From Lineus longissimus (Eukaryota; Nemertea; Pilidiophora; Heteronemertea; Lineidae), in the NCBI RefSeq assembly GCF_910592395.1, contig NC_088317.1:8744001-8808000 (forward strand): a stretch of 64,000 nucleotides of DNA. The letters run 5' to 3'. Each line of letters begins with the position of its first letter. The stretch's first letter is position 1. Under the pieces are notes generated by a model. The model saw only the letters and a list, made by a program, of their open reading frames with translations, was not told the origin of the DNA and ran no database searches. Below are positions 41,341 through 52,921 of this stretch, piece after piece. A program made the position numbers and the translations under genes.

Positions 41341-42547
41341 TACGGCAGCAGATTAGTGCCATAAAAAATAAAATATTACCTCGTTATTACGAGATCTTTT
41401 CTCGTTATTACGAGATCTTTTCTCGTTATTACGCAATGTTATCTCGTTATTACGAGATCTTTTCTCGTTATTACGAGATGCGAAAGTGCACGCAACATCG
41501 ACGATTAAGGTCTCATTAGGGAGGTTTTTTTTTATTCATGCGCGGCCAAGCCCTAACCGTAGTTCCTAAAATCATTGATTTCTCGGTCCTTACAGTATGT
41601 CAGCGTTGATTCAGCAGTTGTTTTGGCAAAGACATGTTTTTTTGGAGTTTCTGAAACCTAGAGCGCTACTCAATAGGCGACTAACAAGAAACTACGCATT
41701 TATACTGTTGTTGCCGACGTATGTGTACACTGAACTTGGGATGTGCGTCGGCCCCGTGTTGAAATGCCGTCCAGTACCAGTTGGTGCGTTTTTCGCTGAT
41801 TTGTGCAAAATTCAACTTATCTCAAAAGTTCAATGGTTGACCCTCGATTTTTTTTGATTTTTGTGTAGCGTAAGCAACTGTCTTTCATGGGAGAATGGTC
41901 TCTGTAAGAATTATTCAGGAAGAAATGTATAATATTTGGGGTTTTTCGTGATTGTCCGGCCCAATTGGCAATATTGCCATTTGGGATGGTGAACAGAGCT
42001 AGGAGCAAATGCGACGCTTATGATTTATTTAAAGAAATAAAATGCCCGATTTAACATCCTGCAGAATCAGGGGAATCGGGCGTTTCCAGTGATATACTAC
42101 ACAAATGGGTTGTCCTCATGCATTCACTTTGGAAACGCATTTTAAAATAGATGTTACGTCCTGTTAATGGGGCACGTCATCATCGCGTACATTTGGGAAA
42201 AACTCCCTAACGAGACCTAAAGCTCAGGATCAAGCGCGGGAAAGGTCCGTACTTTATAGACCCATATACCATCATCGCGTAATAACGAGATAACATCTCG
42301 TAATAACGAGAAAAGATCGCTTAATAACGAGAAAAGATCGCGTAATAACGAGAAAAGATATCGTAATAACGAGATAACATCGCGTAATAACGAGAAAAGA
42401 TCTCGTAATAACGAGAAAAGATCGCGTAATAACGAGAAAAGATCTCGTAATAACGAGATAACATCGCGTAATAACGAGAAAAGATCTCGTAATAACGAGA
42501 TAATATTTTATTTTTTATATTTTTTATGGCACTAATCTGCTGCCGTA
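41341..42547. mobile_element. 1.2-kb DNA element with minisatellite arrays as inverted ends
   Basis: Both ends begin TACGGCAGCAGATTAGTGCC and run inward through an AT spacer into arrays of a ~21-bp unit (TCTCGTTATTACGAGATCTT and variants). The left array at about 41378-41480 has 4-5 units and the right one at about 42278-42505 has about 10. The arrays are reverse complements, and each unit is itself partly palindromic (CGTAATAACGAG against CTCGTTATTACG). A further inverted pair (AGGTCTCATTAGGGAGG at about 41509, CTCCCTAACGAGACCT at about 42206) lies inside. The flanks suggest a TA target. No transposase is encoded; the 800-bp centre has no recognised gene. Confidence 0.85.
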
Positions 42548-42561
42548 GCCGTACATATTAC

Positions 42562-42666
42562 CTGGTGTATTGATGAATTTAGGGCAACCGCAGGGGCAGC
42601 TGAGGCACGTTTTGAAGTAGGGGCTGCTACTTTTCCCTTTGTCTTGCATCGGGTTGAATGCTGACT
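42562..42666 (-). CDS. Candidate host gene, exon 2 (Ala/Lys/Ser-rich)
   Basis: A 105-bp exon with an acceptor (TTGTTACAG) directly upstream and a donor (CACCAG followed by GTAATA) directly downstream on the minus strand. The reading phase is 0/0 and there are no stops in 35 codons (SQHSTRCKTKGKVAAP start, a basic Ala-rich linker). It fits exactly between exon 1 and exon 3. Confidence 0.5.
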
Positions 42667-42949
42667 CTGTAACAATAAGAAATATTACTATTTAAATACT
42701 CTAGTCTCGGCTTTTTATGGTGGGTTTGCAATATGCAGGCCATTCCCCTTCACAAACTACGTAGAGCATGTTTACTCACCGCTTTTGTGATGAAACGGCC
42801 AATCAGATGGCGGAGCAATTCCGAAGTGTGCTATGGTCAATTTCGCGGTTATGCTAAACACTCAGGGAGTTTGTTGAATCGCTCCTATGAAAGAGATCTG
42901 ACCTATGAGCAGTTCCGAAGTTCCAGTGTCAATGGTATTTCCAAAATTG

Positions 42950-43162
42950 GGTCCGGGATGGTTTTTTGAATTGTTTGTTGTCAACATTGTGAGCAATGCC
43001 TGTGCCTGTGGTGCCGTGAGTCACCAGGTTATCGAAAATGGATTCGAGGCAGCTTTACGCCAAGGCCATGTCGAGGCTGGACCTCTTCCACAACTTGACG
43101 AAGAACATGCAGATGGAATTGAGTTCATGGCCATGCTAGATGATGAAGTGGATCAGGCCTAG
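42950..43162 (+). pseudogene. pogo-like transposase C-terminus
   Basis: About 65 residues with VVNIVSNACAC, VIENGFEAALRQGHVEAGPL and the acidic end LDEEHADGIEF. It is closely parallel to the C-terminus of the transposase at 30140-30319 (VVNIISQAWESVP, VVENGFETAFRAAAVDAGPI, LDDEEDEPGLEF). The catalytic domain has been deleted. A small insertion disturbs the WxxVP motif. It sits inside the TIR element at 42699-44268. Confidence 0.85.
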
Positions 43163-43218
43163 TGCTCTGCAGGATGCGAGAGAACACGGACTGTGTCTTT
43201 GTACTGTCTGTGTCAACA

Positions 43219-43477
43219 TTAGTTGTCCACCATAAATCACCTTCGTGGCACTTATTTACCCAAAAAATCTCTAAAAACTACCCCATAATAATCTCTGATT
43301 TTTAAACCTGCATTCAGTGGTATTTCAACAGAACTTCCATGTTTTGCCGCAATGAAATGCAGAAAAATACTACTGAATGCAGGTTTCCCAAATCTGAATT
43401 TGATTTTGTGGAAGTTTTTAGATAAGAATTTGATGGGTAAATAAGCGCCATGAAGCCGATTTATGGTGGGTAACTAA
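43219..43477. mobile_element. ~260-bp foldback MITE nested in the TIR element
   Basis: TTAGTTGTCCACCATAAATC at 43219 pairs with GATTTATGGTGGGTAACTAA ending at 43477, and pairing continues inward (TTATTTACCC with GGGTAAATAA; CCTGCATTCAGT with ACTGAATGCAGG). Nearly the whole element can fold into one hairpin. It is non-coding. Confidence 0.8.
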
Positions 43478-44580
43478 TTTTGACCCAGACAGAAGCCTGA
43501 ATATGCCAGATCCATGACGTCGACTTATGTCATGACGTCAGTCACATTGGCAAGAGGAAAAACCATTGTTGTTTTCGGCCGTTATACAACATCGTCGCTG
43601 CATGTGCTTACTGTGTACATTACCGAGTGACGTACTGCACATCTTAGCAATCTATGGGTAATAAGGTTCACGTTGGTTCACGTTGGCTTTTGTCCTTAGC
43701 GACGTTTGACGTGTTTAGAAAAAAATGGCCTGTGTTGAAACGTGTAAACAGGTTCCCCAATCATCCCCCTGGATCTATCTATCTATCTCATTTCTTGTTT
43801 ACCTCGATGCGAAAAGTTCAATTCTGAATTGAGACTGTAGTCATTTCCTATGTTTAGAGAAAAATGCACCAAACGTTGCAATTTTAAGGAAAATTTAGAC
43901 ACCCAGGCAGTTTATGGTTCATACTCAGAATGTAAAATTCGCGCATTTCTTTTGCGACACCCTGCATTATAGCATTACTTTTATTTATCGTAATAGCAGT
44001 GTGAAGTAAAACTTTCAATATTACAAACTGTATCAATTTCGGTCATACATTGAACATTAAAAGATTGGATGTAATGAACCATAACTTTCCCTGTGGCTCA
44101 ATCAATTTCACAAGGACCGCGTCCCATGCTAGCAGTCACACGATTCAAATGTGAATGACAGACGTTCAGCCATTCATATGGTGGAGGCGGTCTTCCATTA
44201 CAAATCACCACTGTGTAGGCGGTAGGCCGTGGAGATAATGAACCCACCATAAAAAGCCGAGACTAGAGTATATACAATGTACAATGTGTAAATGCATATG
44301 TATTTAGCCAGCTGTATGAAAATGAACAACAGCTAAATAAAAATAATAGATTTTTGTGTAAAAAGTTTGAGTTTGAATTTCCTCTGATATGCCAATCAAA
44401 CTTGAAAAATTCTGGATGTGACGGACACCGGCAGAAAGCCAAAACAGGCCAGTACTGAGAATTGGAACCTCTCATATTATTTTACACTGGAAGTTTGAGG
44501 TTCTCTATAAGGTCACCCTGGTTTATGCGTGAAAAATAGAGGCAATAACAATGAACAATGAGGAGGACAAATAAACCAAC

Positions 44581-45063
44581 CTGTCCCCGGTTCTTGCATC
44601 TGGTGTTCAGGGACTTGCAAATATCGTGACACTGCTTCTTCGCCTCCTTGCATGGACATGATTTCGTCGCGCACATGTTCCTGCACTTGCATACTGGTGA
44701 GGATCCAGCAGCAGCAGTAGAGGGACTAGGCCTGGGAATTCTTGAGGGGTGAGGAGTTGGCAAATGTTCGGCTCCGCTAGTCGGGAAAATTGGCAGACGC
44801 TGGGGAGTGCTCAATGCTAACGGCAATCGACCGACGGGCCTAATCGCGCCGGCTTCCACCTCGTGTGCTTCATATGGTCCGGCTAGGGGCGATGACACCG
44901 GGCTGGCCGAACATGGCCGTGGGCTAAAGCCCATGTCGAGCATCCATTTCTCCAGGTCATCGGCACCAGCACGGCTTTCGTCCGCTCCCGATAACTCTTC
45001 GGGCACTGGTTCCGCAAGTATGACAGAAATCGATAAAAATTCACCGCTCTCTTCAGCATCCAT
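44581..45063 (-). CDS. Candidate host gene, exon 1: CXC-like Cys-rich cluster
   Basis: 161 codons from Met 45063, ending in a clean donor (GGACAG followed by GTTGG) in phase 0. The N-terminus is acidic (MDAEESGEFLSISVILAEPV). A long Pro/Ser-rich linker follows, and then the cluster CKCRNMCATKSCPCKEAKKQ with CHDICKSLNTRCKNRG. This resembles one CXC repeat of tesmin/TSO1-type DNA-binding proteins, in which cysteines bind zinc. If spliced to 42562-42666 and 41133-41192 the frame stays open, which favours a real gene over a transposon remnant. Upstream in-frame Met 45105 is less likely. Function unknown; DNA binding is inference. Confidence 0.6.
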
Positions 45064-45430
45064 CTTCGTTTCGAGGTTTCTATTACTAAGTAAAGGTATA
45101 CCCATACACGCATGACATCATTTTCCTCGTTTCACTACCATCATCGGGCCAATTTGATACATACCTGTCAAATAGCCATGATCACGTGGTCATTCATTCA
45201 TGAGTTTCGTAGTAAAATTCCATAGTAGTGACGTCACGAAATGATTGACAGCGGGCGCCATGTTTCATTCGTCCTCGTTCTGATTATCGTATGCGCGGGA
45301 ATTGAAAGCGAGGCTGTATACTATTGCGTCAGATAGTAAGTTTCTCGTGCACATATCACTTTAATCTGGTTTAATTAATACATCTTTTATCAAACGTTTA
45401 ACTTTCAGTTTGTGACCCCCTCTCATTGTC
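45064..45430 (-). promoter_or_regulatory. Likely 5' flank of the CXC-like gene
   Basis: Non-coding sequence upstream of the exon 1 start. It contains TGACGTCA at about 45230 (CRE-like, in AGTGACGTCACGAAATG) and a GC-rich stretch (AGCGGGCGCCATG). A promoter here is inferred from position and the CRE-like site only; no TATA box is obvious. Confidence 0.3.
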
Positions 45431-46560
45431 AATCCGCCATACCTTTGCTTTTTCCTCATACAGTTTGTCTTCTAGTTCAGCTATTTCCTTTTGTAGTTTA
45501 TCTATCTCAATGTTGTCATTAATCAGTTGACCTTGATCATACTCACCTTTAACTTTATCAATATCATATTTAGCTTGATCAAGATCTTCTTCTTATGCTT
45601 GCTTTTTTCGGCGTCATCTTCCCAACCTTTTAGATAATCTCTTGTTAAGTTTTTCATTGTATTTTTGTCTTTTTCCAATATCTCTTTCAATTTATCTTTC
45701 TCTTTATTCATTTTCTGTATTCGATCGTTTAGTTCCATTATCTGCATATCCTCTTCCATTCTTACTGCAGCAAGATCAACACCAGCCTTTTTAACACTCT
45801 TACTTCTCTCATCACATTATCCGTAAAGCCTAAGTATTTAAGATCATCATCAGTTGCGTCAATCAATTTATCTATTGGTTTGGGTGATTTAATAACTTCA
45901 TCGATTAATGATTGTGTTTTACCTGATAATAAAGGTTGTCTTAAACTTCTACTACCTTCCATAGGCATTCTTGTTTCACCTAGAACATATGGTCTTGAAT
46001 CATTCCTTTAATCTTGGTAGCAAAATATGTACCCAAATCTTTTGTTAATGTACTTTCAGCATAGAACTTTCCCTTGCTACCATAGGTTAAAGGAATTGCC
46101 ATTTTTTTCCCTTTTGATGCATATATTTATTTCAATTTAGATTTTATTTGATCGTCAGTAAAACTAGAGATTTCATTATCGTCAAGTAAATAATAAAGTT
46201 TGCTTTCTTATTTATTATTTTTAACATAAATACGTGGTGCTAGATTACTCAGTTTATTATGATCATATCTCCATTTTGTTCCTTTCAATGCTTCATCAAG
46301 TTTAGACTCAATTTCGGTGTAAATTGATTATTTTATCTCAAGTTCTGTTGTAATACCTCTTGCTCTTTCTGGTTAAATAAATGAAGTTTATGTAGTTAAA
46401 TTACTTATTTTACTTACACCAGTGTTGAAAGTTGTATTATCATCACGGTGTCTATTGGAAATACTAGTATTGTAAATTTCGTCATTAGTGTCAGTTGGTC
46501 AAAGACCACCCATTTCCTCCATTTCAAAATCTTCAACTCCCTCATTCATATTTATTATTT
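45431..46560 (-). pseudogene. Virus-like coiled-coil protein, many breaks
   Basis: Read leftward from about 46560, the frames give an acidic N-terminal block (EEMGGL region) and a block containing KMAIPLTYGSKGKFYAE with TKDLGTYFATKIKGMI. A block with LIDEVIKSPKPIDKLIDATD and LKYLGFTDNVMREVR follows. The end is a long charged coiled coil (MELNDRIQKMNKEKDKLKEI and beyond). I recall similar coiled-coil proteins encoded next to the gene described at 46560-48250 in invertebrate repeats. Function unknown. At least six stops or frameshifts break it. Confidence 0.45.
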
Positions 46561-48250
46561 CTGACATTATCTAATCAGAAATCACATAATTTGTTATCAC
46601 ATATGTTGTTATTACATTATCATAAAAGCAATAAATGCCCCACATACTGCATACAGTATGACCTTAATTGCATTATGTGTTTCATTGTCATTTTTAATAG
46701 TGAAAGGAGTAACAATATCCTTATTGGGAACATCAGTACTAGTTCTGATATCAGTCTGTCGGTTAGCTCATACAGTGGTAGTAACAGGAGGATTCTTAAC
46801 TATATCAACATTAGTCTTAACCTTTATTTTCTTAACACTATCTCCTTCCATTAGTGGTGTTGCTACTAGCTTCTTTTTATTGATATCGTTAATACCAGTT
46901 TTAGCATTACTTGAAGCTATCAAGATATTATTATTGTAGTTATCTATCTTACCTACATTTAGAACCATGTTTGACCCTATGATGTACAGACCAGGTCCTA
47001 TTACAAATCTAGTATTGTATGTGTTTTGGTAACAGCATTCTGGTACCTTAGAATTGAGGTCGGAATATCCACATGTTTATTAATTGAATCCTTTAGCAGC
47101 TTTTTAAACTTCAACTGAGCATCTAATTATGTCCCGGGTATTCTAACTATCGGTGTTCTAGTTTATCCCTGTGATCCCAAAAGACAGTAAACATATGTCC
47201 TGATAGAGTCATTCAATCTCTCTATCCCTGGATTTGAAAAACCTGATGACTTAAGAGTCATAAACTGTTGGTATGTTCGACATGGTTTCTGTTTTATCAC
47301 ATCAAATACATGTTTATGTCTACTGAATGATCCTTGATAAAAATATCAGGATACTTAACATTAGTCATACCTAAATCCCAATCGGGTTTAAGCATTGCTG
47401 GCATTCTGTTCTCATGTACTTGCATCAGAAAGAAATTAATTTTCGAAATATTGATGTAATAACCTGGATCTGTTATTGTCGGGTCGTAATCCGGTACACT
47501 CCAGGAGGTCCAACCCTCATTACTTTCTAACACTGAGAAGTCATATTCATCATTTAGCTAAAACTCACTCCATAACAGTCCTAGTTTATTACGATTTATT
47601 TCATTGTTAACTTCATTGAAAAGTGTTTCACCTGGTAAAGGAATTTGCAAGTTTTTCATGATTTTACAAATTTGATAATAAGCGTGAAATCTGTAAAATG
47701 ATTTTGTCATTGTATCACTGTGATTTAAATGGTCATTAATTGAAATCCCACAACCAGTTGTTTCAAACCATACAGCCAGGTTAAATTGATTCTGACAAAA
47801 CGATAGTGGATTATTAATTAGTCTTAGACAGTCCTTACTATTTTTCAAACTTATTAACCCAGAAGTTGTGTTAAATTATTTTAGAGTGAAACAACTATTA
47901 GAGGTAACATAAACATCAACGTTAAAAAAGTCGTATGTAAACATATCCTTATTAGTCCAGTCAATCTAGCTAAATTCTCACCAAACCCACCACTAATTGC
48001 AACAGAAACGAAACCTGTTGAAATGTGTTCATGTTCCTACCCTTGATAGTATATCAAAAGTCCCATGAAGTATTTGGAGTGGAACATTTTCTTTTTCGCA
48101 GTCGAAGATTGCATCATATAATCAAGATTTTCGAAAGGTGTATAGTATAAAAATGGCTGTTTCTCTGCCTGTGGTAAGGCTATCATCAAAATTCTGGTGT
48201 CTATACCTATGTTTATAGGGTCTATCCTCCACATGCAAGGGTTGTTTAAA
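46560..48250 (-). pseudogene. Large conserved virus-like protein, many breaks
   Basis: Minus-strand blocks in order: MWRIDPINIGIDTRILMI and AKKKMFHSKYFMGLL (48234-48037), then LINNPLSFCQNQFNLAVWFE with TTGCGISINDHLNH (47848-47558), WTSWSVPDYDPTITDPGYYI, KINFFLMQVHENRMPAMLKP and VKYPDIFIKDH (47533-47297). Decayed sequence continues to MVLNVGKIDNYNNNILIA (46968). The order and spacing suggest one ~500-residue protein. From memory, close relatives are multi-copy and uncharacterised in cnidarians, echinoderms and other invertebrates and occur beside protein-primed PolB elements. A structural or virion role is plausible but unproven. Stops and frameshifts occur every 60-100 codons. Confidence 0.5.
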
Positions 48251-48471
48251 TGATGTAGGGGTTCCTTATGCTATTTGTGAGGGTTACCCTTCCCCTAAAC
48301 CCCCTCATAGCGAAGTCCCAGAATTTTTGTGAAAACAAAAAAATCAGCAATTACAATGATTGCTCTCTATGTGTCTGTATCAATAGATGACACCACTTTA
48401 CAATGAATAGATTTCGAATTAGACAATAAAACGATTGTCAAGATTTTAGCAGTTTCACCAAATTATGTTAT
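48251..48471. other. Spacer between virus-like locus and nuclease pseudogene
   Basis: No feature recognised. Confidence 0.4.
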
Positions 48472-51161
48472 ATGCAGATGGTTCACAAGGGGAACCACCC
48501 AGGCCAGGCATCCGTGATGTTTCTCCCAATGATTGACATGAATCCCAGCGACATGACGTGTGTGAATACAACCCTTCATTTTGTTGCAGAACCTGCCAGG
48601 CGTTATGGGGTAACACCAGTGCTTACTTTCGACCAGCCTTTATGTTGGAAGGCAATGTCGATTGTTGAAGGCGCTCAAGAGGACAGTCCTCTGCATTCAT
48701 TCGTCGTAAGACTAGGTGGGTTTCACACTCAGATTAGCTTCCTTGGTAGCATAGGACACCTAATGTCTGGATCAGGTCTTCAGGATATTCTTGAAGTGAT
48801 ATTTGCAGGAAACACAGTTTCTCACATAATCAGTGGACAAGCTGTTGCGCATGCCATCCGTGGTCACTTTCTCCTTGATTCAGTACTTCACTCACTTCTC
48901 CTGAGCAACATGTTTGACACAAAGTTGCATCCATCGAGTGACATCATTCCACAGGAGCTGGAAGTGATAGCGGACCTCAAACATGACCTGTGTTATGGCA
49001 ATGCTACCCTGCTTGAAGTCGAATCTTCTGCTGATTTACAGACCCTACAAACGCAACTTGATATGCAGCATCTCTCGAGTCTAAATCCCGCACAGCTAAA
49101 CTATGGTTGAGCTACATGGAAATGATAAACATCTTGATGGCTTTCATACGATCGGAAAGAACCGGAGATTTGGCGCTCAACCTCATAACACTGCAAGAGA
49201 TGCTACCATACTTGGCAGCATCTGGTCATAACTTTTATACCAAATCCTTGTATGTGTACCTGGAGAAGATGATCAAGTTGGCATACACCCATCCCAATGT
49301 TCACAGACAATTTACCCAGGGGCTGCATGTCGTCAGGAGGAGCGATCGGTTTTAGGCCGGGTTGTCTACCGACCTTGCCTTATCATAGAGCAGGTGCTTA
49401 TGAGGAGCCTGAAGGCAAGTGGTGGACTCACGAGAGGGAGGGGTATGACTGAAACCCAGCGACTTGTTTGGTGTCTCTCAAGACCAGCCTGCGCAGTGCA
49501 ACATCAGTCAGCTACGAGACAAGTGACCAGCATAAGGACATGTCTCAAGCTCGACAAACAAGGAACGCTGCTGATTCGGAGAAACTGATGTCCTTCATTG
49601 ATTGGAGGTCGCCATTTGACACAGACTCCTCACTTCAAAATATAGTCAGTGGCATCGCAGCTGGACCAAAGGTTAATGTCGATCATGCAAGGAGATTGGA
49701 GAGGCGATTGTTATTGGGATGGTCGGACAACCTGTGCTGAAGCATTCTTTTAAGAGAAAAGCACAAGCTGTAACTTTTGACTCAAAGACAACAATCAAAA
49801 TAGGCGAAGACAAAGTTCAGATCGATCATCTGCTTCTATGCCAAAGGCTTATCATCTGTGGAACGCAGACAGACAATCTGCCCAATGCTCTTACCTCTGC
49901 CACTACCCCCCAGCATTGTTTGAATCTAAGGAAAAACTCCTAAACGCTGGGAAACCACAACTAGCTGTCGCTATCTGGTCTGAAGTACCACAAGAACCAT
50001 CACCAAGTCGGGACTTCAAATACATACTTGATGGAGGTACCCTTCTTCATCGCATTCCATGGCAAGTTGGTGACACATATGGCAAGATACTACAAGACTA
50101 CAACAATTATGTGAAAAAGCATTATGGTCGGGCAGTTGTCGTATGTTATGGGGACCAGGCAGGACCTTCAACGAAGGACAGCACACATTAGCGCCGAGCG
50201 GATGTGAGGGCCACAAAGTGACGTTCAATTCTTCCATGAAATTGCAACTGAAGAAGGCTGACTTTCTTTGCAACCAAGAGAACAAGCAACGATTCCTTGA
50301 TCTTTTGGGAGACACACTGGCTACGAGTGGATGTGAAATAGTCCATGCAGCAGGGGATGCGGATGTCATGATAGTCCAAGCAGCAGTGAACTGGTGAATG
50401 TTTCCGAAATCTATGAAGCAGTGCTAGTGGGAGATGATACAGACTTGCTTGTTCTCCTTATTCATCTTGCTGATGGAAACAAGCACAACATCTACTTCCG
50501 ACCTGAACCAAAGAAAGGAGCGGCACTGAGGTGTATAGGGATTTACTCTATAAGACAGAAACTTGGAGAATACATCTGTGAGAATATACTTTTTGCACAT
50601 GCGTTCCTGGGATGCGACACCACATCCAGGTTGTTTGGTATCGGAAAATCAGCTGGCTTAAAATTGTCAAAAGAAAACGAAACATTTCGTGCACAAGCCA
50701 AAGTTTTCAGAAATGCCGGGTCTTCCAAGGATCTTGTTATTGAAGCTGTAGAGAAAGCCATGACGATCGTACATAAAGGAAAGCAGCATGACCACCTTAA
50801 TACCATGAGACACCAGCGCTACCAGGAACTTGTCACCACCAGCAAAACAGCTGTCCACCCCAAACAGTTACCCCCAACATCTGCAGCAACGAAGTACCAC
50901 AGCCTCAGAGTCTTTCATCAGGTTCAAGAGTGGCAGGGTAATACGCTTGATGCTGTAGATTGGGGCTGGAAGATATCGGAAGGGAGACTAAAACCAGTAA
51001 TTTCGGACCTTGACCCTGCCCCGCAATCACTTATCCAGCTTGTGCGATGTACCTGCAAGACAGGTTGTGGGACGCTACGCTGTGGCTGTCGCCGAAGTAT
51101 GCCGCCACAGGAATGTACCACTGCATGTTCCGGATGTAGAGGAATTTGTCAAAACATGTAA
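48472..51161 (+). pseudogene. FEN/XPG-like nuclease with C-terminal CXC domain, frameshifted
   Basis: Plus-strand frames line up into one protein of about 850 residues, probably missing its N-terminus. The first third has DMNPSDMTCV, TFDQPLCWKA and VRLGGFHTQISFLGSIGHLM. The middle carries acidic motifs like a 5'-nuclease/PIN fold: AAGDADVMIVQAA (50350s), VLVGDDTDLLVLLIH (50420s) and FAHAFLGCDTTSRLFGIGK, which parallels the GCDY-GIGPK helix-hairpin region of FEN1. The end (51030-51161) is CTCKTGCGTLRCGCRRS with CTTACSGCRGIC, a CXC-type Zn cluster. Frame changes near 49107, 49400-49470, 49720, 49840, 50150 and 50395 make it a pseudogene. I recall multi-copy relatives in many invertebrates, suggesting a mobile or virus-associated family; function unproven. 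Confidence 0.6.
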
Positions 51162-52602
51162 AAAAATGACTTGGACGATAAGGAAGACAGTGGCAATGAA
51201 ATAATGTGATTTCACAAGTTCTTGCAACTGTGGACCATATTCTGGAGTGTGCTTTCGGTAAAGCCTGAACTCACCGTGGTGTGGGGGGGGGGGGGGGGGG
51301 GTTACCCTGAATTCGAGTAAAAGAAAATGCTTAAAGTAACTTTAGGTGCGTCGAAATGAAAGTTTTACCCAAGAAAAATTGGTAAAGATTCTTTGAGCAC
51401 ATTGAATAGCTGAGAATTTATGGACATCTGTTATTCTGAGTTGTTACGCAATATGTTTGGGGTAGAGGTACCCCTATATAAGACCTAATGAATCAAGTGT
51501 CTGCCCTGTAAATATGTCCATGTACAAGACAGTACCAGCAAACATGGGTAACGAAACCAAGATTGCTTGGAAATGATGTGTGGTTGTGAAGTTATGTGAA
51601 TTAGTATCTTTGAGTTCTGACGCAACAGGTGTGGGGTAGGGGTACCCATGAATATGTCATAAGGAATCACTCAACACCGCTGTAAATACTTCGAAATGAA
51701 AGATTACCACAATTCACCCTGAAAAAATGTGTTTCTTCTGTCATTTGTTTCAAAAATGTGCCATGTTATGCCTTTTTCAATATTCTACACTTATGGAAAA
51801 TGAGTTAAAACTGACCAACTTTCCCCAACGAAATTTACCATGTTCCACTCCAAGGACTTTATGGGACTTTTAGTATGTTATAAAGTACACCCATACCTAT
51901 CAAATATGGGTGGTTTGGTTTCTGTTGCAATTAGTGGTGGGTCCTACGGTATATTGACTGGACTATATGTTGTATTATTAATAGTTAATACCTAACCAGT
52001 TTTTTGGGTGGGGTAATTGATAATAAAATTCTGTCCATGAGACCAACTGTTACTCCTACGCCAAGACTCTGGTGAAATGTCATGTGATTAATAACTACCA
52101 TTTCTATTTATTTAGCATTAATTTTGTTATTAATACCAGTGTACAGACTTTACAGACTTTACACTTTCTAGTAAGTCTTTAAAGTGTAAGGATAATGCAT
52201 GCTAGGTTAGTTCTGTTTTGTATTGGAAATAAGGCAACTTTAATTGGGTAAAACACTTGTGTTTTTATCTAATTGATTGGTTTTTGGCCTTTTTTTCTAC
52301 AATAGTCGTAGATATCGTAGATTGCATTATCCTTATACTGTTTGGATCACTTATTTGCCTTGTTTTTCTTTAAAACATTCAATGTGTAGGTATAAGAGGT
52401 GGGACATTTATCATAAGACCAGGTATTCCCTAGCTAGGCCTACCTAAAAAAAACGATATCATAGAAACGATATTGATGTCCCCGTTTTGAAGTAATGAGT
52501 TTTTGAAAAGTCCTCATGTCATGACCAACGTAACCAAGGAGTTTCTTTAGCCATATATTGAATGTACATACACTGTATATCATTATTCAAAACGGTCTAC
52601 TT
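51162..52602. other. AT-rich non-coding sequence
   Basis: No gene recognised. It contains a run of 20 G at 51282-51301. Two similar blocks at about 51425-51480 and 51600-51660 share GAGTT-TACGCAA/GACGCAA, GGGGTA and GGTACCC. The rest has no visible structure. Confidence 0.5.
51282..51301 (+). repeat. Poly-G run, 20 bp
   Basis: A pure G tract. Its length is unreliable in sequencing, and it could form quadruplex-type structures. Confidence 0.9.
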
Positions 52603-52921
52603 GGCCTGTCTCATAACATAACGTTAGGGACGGACGGGAACCAAAATCAACGTCCACGGACGCGTAGTAGGATTAATCTAATAGGCCTTCACATGTCACG
52701 TGGAGTACGTTTGCGTTCCAAGTTCTGAATGGAGGCCGGCCATGTAACAATGATCTTTGCACTGGATAATTGCATTCAATGGCAATAGACCGCCCATATG
52801 GGAAGGTTCATGTAATTTTCCTTGATTATGCGTCTAGCCTTATCCCTGTGGTGACATGATTAGACACGCATTGAAAATGGTCAATAAAATATCATTCCTT
52901 TGTCCGAAATTGAATTGATTA

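Larger units (their letters stand above)
42699..44268. mobile_element. 1.57-kb TIR DNA transposon, TA target site
   Basis: Perfect 28-bp inverted ends beginning CTCTAGTCTCGGCTTTTTAT at 42699 and reversed at 44268, flanked by TA on both sides. It carries the C-terminal piece of a pogo-like transposase (about 42950-43162), so it is an internally deleted descendant of an autonomous pogo-class element. A smaller foldback element sits inside at 43219-43477. It lies in the first intron of the candidate host gene. Confidence 0.9.

Noticed and set aside
41378-42505. CRISPR-like array from the regular 21-bp repeats
   Set aside because: There are no unique spacers; units are contiguous, palindromic and form the inverted ends of a eukaryotic transposon.
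44807-45115. Plus-strand open frame opposite exon 1 of the CXC-like gene
   Set aside because: The minus strand has the Cys cluster and a splice donor; the plus frame has no recognisable motif.
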